NCBI RefSeq assembly: GCF_029852145.1
Contig: NC_079976.1
Location: forward strand, 14,369,104-14,433,103
Origin: Microplitis mediator
Taxonomy: Eukaryota; Arthropoda; Insecta; Hymenoptera; Braconidae
Reading direction: 5' to 3'
DNA: 64,000 nt
Part shown: positions 47,781-57,500 of the stretch, piece by piece
Position numbering within the stretch: position 1 is the first letter of the stretch
Layout of the letters: each line of letters begins with the position of its first letter
The notes under the pieces: model-generated
Database searches by the model: none
Told to the model about the DNA's origin: nothing
The model's input: only the letters and a program-made list of their open reading frames with translations
Position numbers and translations under genes: made by a program

Positions 47781-50700
47781 TTATAAAGGTTTAGCCTTTT
47801 GATCGAAAGCAGGTTTAGCCTTATTAGGGTTGACCAATTTTCGGTTCCCTTTGTCATTCAGGTAAATAAGACTCCCAAATTCGTTAATTTCGATAATTTT
47901 ATAAGGCCCGGTGTAATAAACATCGAGTTTATTTTTCCTTGGCTCTTTTAAAACATAAATGAAATCACCTACGTTAAAGGTTCTGGCATGTATGTGTCGA
48001 TCATAACGAATTTTGGAATCCTGTTTTGCCTTATTGAGACAATCAGCAGCGATTTCTCTAACTTCTGATAATCTTCCCATAAGGTCAGCGAGATAATCAG
48101 AATAAGTTTCGATTCTGGAGTAATCGGGGAATTGGGTTGACAACCGAGCTCTTCGACCAAACATCAACTCAAATGGAGTGAATTTGGTAGAGGTATGCAC
48201 ATTGGTATTGTAACTCAACGCAGCAAGACCCACATATAAGGAACCATTCGACTGGGGGTAGTAACCCGAAGTCGTTAACCTCTGTATTTTTAAAGCTTTT
48301 GCAAGCTGTTGTATTATTTTCGAGGTAAATGACGTACCTTTGTCCAAGAGGATGACTCCCGGACACCCATAATAACACATATATCGATCAACAAGGGCTT
48401 CAGCCACTGTTGTCGATCGGATATCAGGTATTGGGATCGCGGTTACGGCTTTCGAAAAATTATCCTGAATCGTCAGGATATGGACATTTCCACTTCTGGT
48501 CATAGGAAGTGGTCCAACGGTATCGATGGAAATTTTCTCGAAGGGCTCGAAGGGAGTGTCGGTTATCATCATTGGTTGTTTAGTTTTTATTCGCGTGAGT
48601 TTGTTCTTCTGGCAAATTTCGCATTCCTGGATAAATCTGTAGATCTTTTCCTTCATGCCGGGCCAGTAGAATCTCTCGCGGATTCGCCAATAAGTTTTCA
48701 CGACACCTTTGTGGCCTGCTATAGGGCTACAGTGGTTTTCTTCGATGATTTTATCGCGTAATTCTTCGGCAGGAACTTCTATATTTCCTTCACAAAGAGT
48801 TACCTCGATTGGACAATCGCCCAATTCTTGTATGAGATAAGGCTTTATGTTCAAATCGTCGAAGTCATCCCCCTGTTTCGCTATGCGGAACGTATAAATC
48901 TCATGTTTGAACATGGACGCTCTCAAGTTTCGTAGTCCTTCGATTAGATTTGTTAAGTCGATTTTTTCAAAATGATTTTTCTTGACGAAAACGGTAAAGA
49001 TGGAACATTGACCCAATTTTGTGACAAGTACGTCACCCAATTTTGGTCTAGCCGCTTTCAGGTCTTCTCGATTGATGAAAGTGAGATCTCTCAACAGCCT
49101 TGAAACTGGTTTCATCATTTCACAATCCAGAGACAGGAAATGCACCATGTGATCTCTCACATACGTGATTCCATCTCGACTGTCTTTGAATTTAATTTTA
49201 TTTTTAGGCAGTTTCTGAGGTCTGTCAGATTCAGAACCAGATGAAGAGGAAACTTCAGGCGGTGGGTAGTTTTGACCACTCAAATCTTCAGCTATGTCCG
49301 AAGATGGAGGATCGAAGACGCACCATGGAGCTTGATTCGGAAATTTAGGTGGCAAATCGTCATCCACAGCCGGCTCATCCCCCAGTTGTTCGTCAACAAC
49401 CTCCGGATGTGTCACATGGCGAGGATCAGATTCGTTGGCCTGCTCATTTCCGTCGTCTTGTTCTTGGTGTACTTCTACTTGAATCACCGTGGCTTCGTCA
49501 TCTTGTGTGGTCTCTGATTTGTTTGATTGAGAAGAGCTCTCTTCCCTTCTCGTCAGATCATTTGTAGAATTTTTATTTGGTGATTTGGGTTGCTGGCTTT
49601 CGTTCAGCAACGTTTTTTCATTTTCATTAGGTTTTGGAGAAATTTCCCCCATTCGCTTGGGAGTTTCCCTATGTGCTATACTGGAAGATGCAGCTGGAAA
49701 ATCTTCTGTTTTTAAGGTTTGACAAGTAGAAGGTCTTGCTATGATGGTAGAATTTTGATTGTCTGCTTCGATCTCGTCAATCCAATAGAAGGTTTTAGAA
49801 TGGTCATCGTATTCCAGCCCTTTGTGCTCTTTCTGTGCAGCTCTCAACACAGTGTGTTTCCACATGGGAGTAGATGGACTTGAACTACCACTCAAATATT
49901 TTTCGCGAAGTTTGGTAGCTCGCGACAACGGTGGAGTTGCTGGATTCGTCTCCACTTGGACTCCTGGTTCAGAGCAGCTGGCTTCGCTCGAATCTACTGT
50001 ACGTTCGTTTTCACGGAGAAATTCGTATTCTTCTCCTTCTTCCATTTCTTCGGAATCGTCTGGGTCTTCGTTTTCATCGTATTCGTGCGGAAGGTAACTC
50101 TGTTCGAGATATTCTCTGACTTCCTTGGCCACCTGAGGGCTGACTACTGGCAGTGGATTGTAGTAGTCGTCTGGATGGACAGAGCAATCCGCTTCATTAT
50201 CTGGGATGTTAACGGTTCGTTGTTCAAGAGCTCTGTTGAAACGTTCGAATGATTTTCTCAAATCTTCCCGCATTTGTTGTCGATTGATCGCCACGGGCGA
50301 ATTTTCATCCCCCTGATCGCTGGAACTTTTATCCTGTTCGTTCATCAGATACTCTTCGTTCATGAGTCGGACTGCTTCTTCTTCCTCCTCATCTGTTTCT
50401 TCAGAATTCGTTTCAGGCTCTGGTTCTGAATCTACTGGAACTTGAGGGCCTGATGATGGTCCCGGTTGATTTGCTTCGAATACATAGTCTTCGATAGACC
50501 CTGAAACGTTAGGTTCAGCAGTACTTATTCCACAATAGTTTACCTTTTTCCGATTTGGGTTCAGTTCTGTAGCTCGTCTCATACGAAGACGAGATGCAAT
50601 TGTATCACGAGGTTGTGGAGCGCTGTTGACACGGGGTTGATTTTTACCTCCCGGTTTTCGACCTCGTTTTACTGCTGCTACTGCCTCGTCGTCAGGACAA

Positions 50701-52796
50701 GAATTTTTCTTGAGCGGCAACATTACAGCTTCTTTGATGGGTGTTTCTTCTGAATTAATCTCTGCCGGAGATCTTCCTTCGGGATTGTGAGATAATCCTT
50801 CGGCATATTGCTCGGAGATTTTATGACGAACAACAACAGAGAATTTATATTCACTTAATTTAGATATCCACTTGATTTGGCGTTCTGTAACGGTTTGGCT
50901 ATCCTTTAACCAGGACATACAAGGACTACTTGTATACAAGGTGAAGGGCTTACCGTAGAGGTAAGGCCGAAATTGTTGCACCGCATAAAAAACCGCCAAG
51001 CATTCTTTTTCGTTGTATGTATCTCTGGTTTCAGTTCCTTGCAAAACTCTAGATGTACATGAGATAATTTTCTCGACATTTGCATCTGGGTTTTCGAGAG
51101 TTAGATCTTCGTTATCGAGTTCTTGGCTCAAAATACCCGAGATGCCAACATCGGATGAACTAGTTGCTAGTATAAATGGTCGATTAAAATCTGGATAAGA
51201 GAGGAATGAATCTTCGCACAGTGCATTCTTTATGTCATCGAAAGCTTTTCGAGAATCAGCTGACCAGACGAACGGTTTAGTTTTTCTGGTAAGGTCAGTG
51301 ATTGGTTTCGCTCTTTCGGCGAAATTTTCGATGAAACGCCTATAATAGTTCGCTAATCCCATAAATTTGCGCGCCTCCGTATGATTACGGGGGTAGGATG
51401 CATATTTAAGGGATGAAATTTTCTTTGGGTCGGGTTTCACCCCATCTTTAGTGATAATGTGACCCAAATATTCCACCTCAGGGCAGAAAAATTTACATTT
51501 CTCGGGCTGAAGAGTTAGCCCAGCCTCTCTAAGGCGGTTGAAAAGTCTTTGCACTCGTACTTCGTGCTCTTCAAGTGAAGATGCGTAACTTACAAAATCA
51601 TCCAGGTAAATGAATAATTCAGTTCCTTTCAAACCACTCAAAGTGGAGTCCATCATACGTTGGAAAATTGCTGGAGCGCACTCAAGCCCAAAAGGCATAC
51701 AGCAGTATTCCCCATGACCATCAGGGGTGGAAAACGCAGTTTTCTCAGCGTCCCTGGGATCCATTGGTACTTGATGGAAACCGCTTGCAAGATCAAACAC
51801 GCTGAAATATCTCGCTCCACCGAGTTGATCTAGAATGTCAATTATGAGTGGTAGGGGGTAAGCATCCCCGATGGTTATCTTATTCAAATTTTGAAAATCG
51901 ATAACCATTCTCCAATTCTTATTACCTTGTGCGTCGGATTTCTTGGGGACGATCCACAAGGGCGAATTATACGAAGATTTTGATTTACGTATAAGTCCTC
52001 GTTTGAGTAAATTATCGACTTGTTTCTTTATTTCCTCGCGATGTTCTTGAGGAAAACGGTATTGTTTGATTCGGACTGGCGTATCACTTGTGGTTTCAAT
52101 TTTACAAGTGAACTTTTTGGAGCGTCCCAAACGATCACCCGAAAGGTGAAATATGTCATGATTTTTCTGTATAAGTCTAAATATTTGTTTCCTTTCCGCA
52201 CGACTGAGGTGGTCAGTGGGAATTTTGTCAAAGATTAAGTGGACACGTTCTTGCTTTGAAAGTGAGTTCGTTTCGAGTTGAGCTTCAGCAGTATCGGAAT
52301 ATTCGTCGGATGAATCGAGGTGATCGAATTCGAATTCTTCAAGCATTTGAGGTTCGATCTCGATTTCCGCTGGGTCAGATGTTGTGTTGATCACCATACA
52401 CATCGCCTGGCCATCATCCACAAAGACAACGGCGTCACCCATTAAGAGTCCTTCGTTAAGAGGAATCTTGCGGAGATAGCCTTGTCTGATTTTTGGATTC
52501 AGGACAGGTACGGAGACAGACATTCGCATATGAGGTGAAATGACATACGAACGAGATGGCTTTACCCCTAGGCTGAAGTATAGAGGTCGGGAAGGTCGCG
52601 AGAATAAATTCAGAGATTGGTGATGATATGAGATTTCTGCTTGCTCTTTTCTCAAGAAGTTGTTTCTCAAAATGCCCACGCCATTGAAGGGTAAATTACC
52701 CTCACAAACGTGAAATCGAATTTTGGGTCCCAAAACTTTCAGTTTGACAGTACCGATCGTCTCCATGGGATGCCCTTTCAAACCTCGGAGTAGCAT
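47781..52796 (-). pseudogene. pol: Pol: protease-like tail, RT, degenerate RNase H, acidic linker, macro-like domain, defective integrase
   Basis: A single 1671-codon frame. Residues 1-180 continue a protease-like fold whose DTG lies in the upstream frame. RT spans about 230-450 with intact YLDDF near 396. The RNase H region (about 500-665) keeps the fold, but the usual catalytic Asp positions read TSSS, YTSS and AEGLS, leaving one Glu. Residues about 680-1200 are an acidic, low-complexity linker. About 1207-1333 resembles a macro domain with a degenerate ligand loop. The integrase zinc finger (H..H..C..C) is at about 1353-1396 and the core has Asp near 1425 and 1485 (LLDKG). Right after QSNGSL (about 1515) an in-frame deletion removes the segment that should hold the catalytic Glu. 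A GPY/F-like end closes the protein. This copy should not integrate by its own enzyme. Confidence 0.9.
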
Positions 52797-52815
52797 CGTG
52801 TCACCACGATCTACT

Positions 52816-53325
52816 CTAATTTCGGGTAAATCGTTTAAGGGCAGAAGAATTTATCAAACAGACATCCCCCCCTGTATCCACAAGGAAACATTGTAATTCT
52901 CCATGAAGGAAATTACACGAGTCAAAAATTTTTGGACCTGTCCCTAAGGACAGGATATACCCTCCGTCAAGGTCGTCTTCCATTGTGAAAGGGATAGGAC
53001 GGGTAGGTCGATTTTTAAGGACCAACGCATTCCAATAAAAGGAAATGCCAGCTCGTTCTTTGATGAAAAATTCGTTTCCAAGGATACCCGGGTAACCTCC
53101 AGGTGATCTAGGTACAACCTGGAAACAAACATCTACTTCAAAGACCTTGAGCGTCACAGTTCCGATAATTGGCATACTGCTGGTCACTATGCCGCCCACT
53201 TTACCTCCGTTTTCGGGGTAAAAGATAGTATCATCCCCCAGAGTGTCGATACAAAGGAGGTTCAGGTCAGAACCTGTATCCAATAAAACTTCACAACCAC
53301 CCTGGAAGAGGTCTGGAGATTTCAT
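52816..53325 (-). pseudogene. Retropepsin region with two DTG motifs, cut by a frameshift
   Basis: The first aspartic-protease core is LLDTGSDLNLL near residue 14, followed by GTVTLKVFEVDVCF, a flap-like strand and GILGNEF. A second core, FLVDTGGDVCLINSSAL, begins near residue 147. The frame ends at TAG (about 52816), and the rest of the second unit (GTVKLKVLGPKIRF, GILRNNF, matching the first unit in order) is read at the start of the pol frame. This looks like a tandem duplication of the protease followed by a 1-base frame change near 52820-52850; a programmed shift cannot be excluded. Retropepsins normally act as homodimers cleaving Gag-Pol. Confidence 0.75.
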
Positions 53326-53470
53326 CCAGACTCTCGGACTTTTACCGATTACTAGTGCGAGGGCTTCGGGCGTTGAAGGATTTTGAATTCCTTCGCGGTC
53401 TGAGGTCTCTGCTGGACACTCTGCTGGATCAGCGAGGCTCGCGGGGCATACTCGCAGTCGCCTCGGCCTG
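53326..53470 (-). other. Gag-protease junction
   Basis: G/C-rich sequence between the gag stop (about 53471) and the first visible protease codon. The protease has no clear ATG near a domain start, so it was probably expressed by frameshift or readthrough from gag. Confidence 0.5.
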
Positions 53471-54163
53471 TCAAGCGCCCATTAAGTTTAAATGATCGTC
53501 GTTGTTTTTCCTTGGGGCGGATTTATTCGAGTTGCGGTGAGGACAGAACGGACAGTCGCAACATGGAGCGTTTAATTTCAGATGCTCCAGTTTTTCAGTG
53601 TCTATGTCAGCAGGATCAAACGTCACAGTCTTTTGTCTGGCTGGAAACTGCTCTTCTGTACGAGAACATGAGGGGCTTTTCTTGTACGTTCGTGGAATCG
53701 AATCATCGTCCCGGTTCTGACTACGTCCCCCTTTACTTGAGGTGTAAGCGTAAGTTAAGTAGTCTGTGGACTCTGCACTGGCGTCAGAGTCGACACTGTC
53801 TTCGTCGTCTGTGTCATATTTACTCCGTCTGTGGTTATTTTCAGAGTAATTAAATGTTCGTCCTCTAGTCTCTCTACGATCGTCGTAATCGTCATAATCT
53901 CGACGAGGTCTCTGATAATCGTCTCTCGAGTAGCGTCTGTTATAGTCTCGGTCATAGTCTCGACGGTCTTTATGAGGATGACGCGAAAATTCGTTAGAAT
54001 CGCGTTTCCGAGCAGGCCGCAAACATTCGCGAGTTCGCTCTTCTTTAATCGCCTTGTAAAGCTTTTCCAGCGTTCCGGGCTTTTTTAGACGCGCAAGACA
54101 TTTCGGAAGGTCAGGCAAAGCGGAATAAAGGAGATCGAATGCAACCTTTTCTTGCTGCGACAT
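53471..54163 (-). pseudogene. gag: Gag C-terminal part (Arg/Asp-rich, CCxCxxC cluster)
   Basis: A 230-codon frame. It starts inside the end of the capsid region (KVAFDLLYSALPDLPKCL), then has an Arg/Asp/Tyr-rich stretch full of DYDRD and RRD motifs (about residues 65-120), then an acidic Ser/Asp block and a CCDCPFCPH cluster near residue 210. That cluster replaces the usual CCHC knuckle. It is out of frame with the upstream capsid frame by one base near 54085-54163, so gag is broken in this copy. Confidence 0.75.
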
Positions 54164-54714
54164 GATGGCATCTCGATTTTCGGCTGGGAGTGCAGCTTCC
54201 AGGCCTTTTTCATTCTGCGTAACCTGAAATAAATGTCTTCAATGGTTTTCCCGTCTTCCGGGGACGCTGCGGCTAAACGTTTGTGCCAGATAAGAGTAGG
54301 ATCGCCGTGGCGAAACCTCTCGCCCAGAGCGTCGAGAAGTTCTTCAACGCTGTGAATCGGAGTATATTCAATAATGCTCTTAGCACGACCCGAAATTCTC
54401 TTTGCGATTTTTGCAACGAACATGTTATGGTGGTCTGGGAGGATGCATGGTAACCAACTTCGTACGATTGCGTCAAATTCTCTGAAATCTTGTTCGCAAG
54501 TTAGGCCTTCACCGTTAAATTTAGGTAGCTCTCGATAGAAATCCTTGGCCATATCGTACTGGGTTGGTGGGCTGTTTGAATCGTGCAAAGTAGCATCCAG
54601 CCGGATGAGGGGTCTCTCATTGTCGGGCATTTCTGCTTGTAAGCCGTGAGCTGGGGGAGGCGTTAGATTTCTTCGCCTCCGGTGTTGTCTACTACTAGTA
54701 ATGGTGGTGACCAC
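54085..54714 (-). pseudogene. gag: Gag capsid part, frameshifted
   Basis: The frame holds a Ty3/gypsy capsid-like region: KFNGEG...FREFDAIVRSWLP, then IAKRISGRAKSII and EELLDALGERFRHGDP, then a helical stretch to about residue 175, after which the sequence turns into out-of-frame residues. The first ATG is at 54630 (MPDNERPL); codons before it are open without ATG. The continuation lies in the overlapping frame 53471-54163. Confidence 0.75.
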
Positions 54715-55140
54715 ACCCTAAGGTAATGATGAAGAGACAATTTTATGAGTTGCTCAACTCGGAATGTAAATTGCTGACTTAGTCAGAAGGAGAGAGAAAG
54801 AGTTACTTCAACAGCTCAAAGCTTGGACAATAAAGTCGATGTTTGACTTTTCGCTGACTCTGCGGTTTGATCGCGAAGTCGCGGACTGTGAACTCAGGTG
54901 TTTTGCAACTCGATTGAGGGGAAGAAAACGCTGAGTTTGCAATACGTGGAGTTGCTAACCGTTAAGGTGTGGCAAGTCCACGAAGACAGGGTGTGGCACT
55001 TTCAAAAATGCCACGAAAATATAATTTTGAAATTTTTAGAATTTTAAAAATAGGAAAATTACCACAAATCTACCTTTAATCTCAAAATTGGTAGAAAAAT
55101 GATACCTGTGGCTCAAAAAGAAGGATTTTTAATTTCGAAA
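54715..55140. other. 5' leader of the 18.45-kb element
   Basis: Non-coding sequence between gag and the primer site; expected to hold packaging and splice-donor signals, but none could be identified with confidence. Confidence 0.5.
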
Positions 55141-55158
55141 ATCCCACCGCTGCCACCA
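55141..55158 (-). other. Primer-binding site, tRNA-Leu type
   Basis: On the coding strand TGGTGGCAGCGGTGGGAT is the 18-base complement of the 3' end (including CCA) of a tRNA-Leu of the AAG/TAG type, whose T-arm and acceptor end in ATCCCACCGCTGCCA. It lies 10 bases downstream of the LTR end, confirming the minus-strand orientation. Confidence 0.85.
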
Positions 55159-55168
55159 GTGTTCTTTA

Positions 55169-56590
55169 TGTTACGTCCGCCGCTTAATTTTCAATGATTT
55201 ATCCAGGATTTCTCCCTTTGGTAGCGATAGTAATTTTTGGATAAGCGGGTTGAAGGGTGCGGTTAACAATAAAGAATACGAGGAAGAAATTATCTTCCTA
55301 TAATTTATTATTTATAGTGGATCTTTTCGAAAATAGAGAACCCAAACGTCTTCGAAGAGACTGGTGCTCTTGTTTAAGCCAAAAGTATTTTATGAATGAT
55401 AGAAAAAAAGTTCTTCCACCTACCTTTCGATGTAACTTCTTCTAGTACGGCAGATTTTACCCTTCCAGAACGTTGCAGCTCACTTGACTTTCCTCCTAGG
55501 ATTTGGGTTAAGTGGGCGCGGCTGGGTTATAGGATAAGACCTTATGTACTACTCTCGAATGAAAACCGCACGGTTGGAGTGATGAACTTTGTCTTCATTT
55601 TGATGGTTCAAATTACAACGTTTTCAACTAAACGTCACTTACTCACTGTAGTTTTCACTAGTTTATGTTTACTTTATATTATAGGATTATTTATCCTTGA
55701 CAAATATTTTATTTAGATTTTAATTTATATTTAATGCGTCCTTTTTACACACCCGAAAAGTGGTTTTATGCGCAAATTAACTCGGCACGAGATGGAATCG
55801 CAAACTCACGTGATTTGCGTCACTGGTTCGATCGTACCGGATGATTTTTAAAATCCGACAAATATTGTAATAGACGCACGTTTACTACGGTTGCGTCAGA
55901 TCGAATTTTTGATCAATATTTGAGGATTTTTAATAATAATTTGAATTTAATTACTGATTATTCAACGCCGAAACGGATTCCTGCAATAATTGGATACAAA
56001 AGATTTTAGTTTTAAATGCCTTACTGATTATTCTACGCCTAGGGCGGATTCCTGCAGTAAGGTTAGTGATAAGTTCACGATCTTTGACTATTTCTTATTG
56101 ATTATTCAACGCCGTAGCGGATTTCTGCAATAAGAATTAGTCTAGATAAATTAAGAAGGGCCTTATTGATTATTCAACGCCGAAACGGATTTCTGCAATA
56201 AGGTTTATGTTGAAAATATTAAAAATCCTCTTATTGACTTTACAACGCCTAGGGCGGAATCCTGCAATAAGAGTGCACGAAATTGCGACGTTCGAATCTT
56301 CGCGGACCGTAAGTTTTAAGAACCGACTAGCCCTGAGCTATGGGTGCTCAGGCTTTTTATAAACTTTGGTTGATGATTTGATGGGGAATTTATAATCATT
56401 GTCATTGGTGGAAAGTGACGACAGTTTATTATTTATTCGTGAAACTTATTGCAGGTGTCTTCCCACTATTCTTTGCCGCATAAAAAGGTTAAAAAGCTGA
56501 CGCTGCGTTCTTGCGCGCTTTTCAAAGAGGAGCTCAGAAATAATTATTCTAAATAATTATTGAAAAAAAAAAATTTATTCGGACATAACA
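55169..56590 (-). repeat. 5' LTR of the 18.45-kb element (right copy, 1422 bp)
   Basis: It runs from TGTTACGTCCGCCGC to GGACATAACA (plus-strand reading), with TG...CA ends. It is the direct copy of 38136-39559, including the five-hairpin array. Confidence 0.94.
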
Positions 56591-56700
56591 GTCTCAAGCT
56601 ACAAATAAGCGAAAAACAAACAATCCAGCAGAATCGCACAATGCAACAGTAAATATAGTCATCAGCCGACACCCACAACCTTGGTTCTTTATCGATATAA
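56591..56700 (+). pseudogene. MULE transposase exon, 3' part
   Basis: After the GTCT duplication (56591-56594) the frame of 37875-38135 resumes at CAA (56595): QATNKRKTNNPAESH, then a hydrophobic run to HPQPWFF. A TNN followed by E-x-x-H is the conserved C-terminal signature after the Trp in MULE transposases. The frame then runs into a (TA)n tract at 56701-56716 and a stop. Confidence 0.85.
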
Positions 56701-56719
56701 CTATATATATATATATTGT

Positions 56720-57040
56720 AACGAGGTTTATAATACCTCATTATCGTACCATGATAATAGACAGTTACCAAGGGTATTTACCTCGTGTTACCTGGTTCAC
56801 CCGCTCTAGTATTAGTTGATTACTATTATTATTTCATAATCCCTCTCCATTCGCACTTCAAATGGAAGGGATGCGCGTCACGTCGACACGCCGATAATTA
56901 TCAGTTTTTCAAGTTTATATTTAATATACCTTTCATCATGTCTTTATAATAAACCTAGTTTACGTTTTAAACTTTTTTTTATTTTTTAAACTTTACCTGC
57001 TCATCTGTTAGTTTCTAAGCATTACTATTAGATAATTAGA
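56720..57040. other. Hairpin-rich spacer
   Basis: No gene. Short perfect inverted repeats include GAGGT/ACCTC (56724-56740), ATTATC/GATAAT (56741-56759) and ATCCCT..TCCATT/AATGGAAGGGAT (56849-56875). Confidence 0.6.
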
Positions 57041-57059
57041 GCCCATAGCTTCACTATTG

Positions 57060-57500
57060 ATGACGGAATCCCCGTATGGATATACCTTGGTCTATCCTGT
57101 GTGCTTTCACACCTCCTAGCCTGTACCCTTGCGCTACAGAAGACGGAAACCCCGTGGGGGATATACATTCCTATATCCTCGTATGACTTTATCATACATC
57201 CTAGCCTGTATCCTTGCGCTACAGAAGACGGAAACCCCGTGGGGATATACATTTCTATATCCTCGTATGACTTTATCATACACCTTAGCCTGTATCCTTT
57301 CGCTACAGAAGACGGAAACCCCGTGGGAATATACATTCCTATATCCTCGTACAAGTTATTCGTACATCATAGCCTGTATCCTTGCGCTACAGAAGATGGC
57401 AACCCCGTAGATGTGTGCCTTGCGCAGCCTCGTACGACCTTGGTCGTACACCACAGCCTATAGCATTCCCTATAGAAGACGGTAACCCCGTAATTCACCT
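57060..57500. repeat. 84-bp tandem repeat (5-6 copies) with covarying hairpins
   Basis: GCGCTACAGAAGACGGAAAC recurs at about 57131, 57216, 57300 and 57384, with a variant at about 57466. At the same place in each unit lies a hairpin of different sequence: GTGTG/CACAC, GTATGA/TCATAC (twice), GTAC/GTAC with a weak stem, and GTACGACC/GGTCGTAC. A second position has CTGTA/TACAG or CTATAG/CTATAG. Open frames on both strands are repeat artefacts. Confidence 0.9.

Larger units (their letters stand above)
38136..56590 (-). mobile_element. 18.45-kb env-bearing Ty3/gypsy element with antisense accessory genes
   Basis: It is bounded by two direct LTRs of about 1.42 kb and a GTCT duplication, inside a MULE exon. 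Reading right to left: LTR, primer site (55141-55158), gag, protease, pol, env, a 6-kb accessory region, LTR. The LTRs differ by substitutions and small indels scattered along them (a few percent by eye), so the insertion is not very recent. The env type, pol order and GPY/F-type integrase tail place it with errantivirus-like gypsy elements. The unusual parts are the roughly 520-residue linker in pol, a macro-like domain, duplicated protease motifs, and four spliced genes on the opposite strand downstream of env. Confidence 0.93.

Noticed and set aside
52816..52850. Programmed frameshift between protease and pol
   Set aside because: No recognisable slippery heptamer; the shift falls inside the second protease unit, so mutation is more likely. 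Not fully excluded.
38136..56590. Two separate retroelements side by side
   Set aside because: The LTRs are direct copies of each other, the duplication GTCT matches and the MULE frame is restored across the whole block.
57101..57463. 120-codon frame through the 84-bp repeat
   Set aside because: The unit length is a multiple of three, so long frames appear on both strands by construction.
57060..57500. CRISPR-like repeat/variable pattern
   Set aside because: The variable parts are hairpins within an 84-bp tandem repeat in insect DNA; no cas genes and not unique spacers.
57060..57500. Hammerhead-type ribozyme in the 84-bp unit
   Set aside because: GAAAC-like pieces occur, but the conserved CUGAUGA core was not found.
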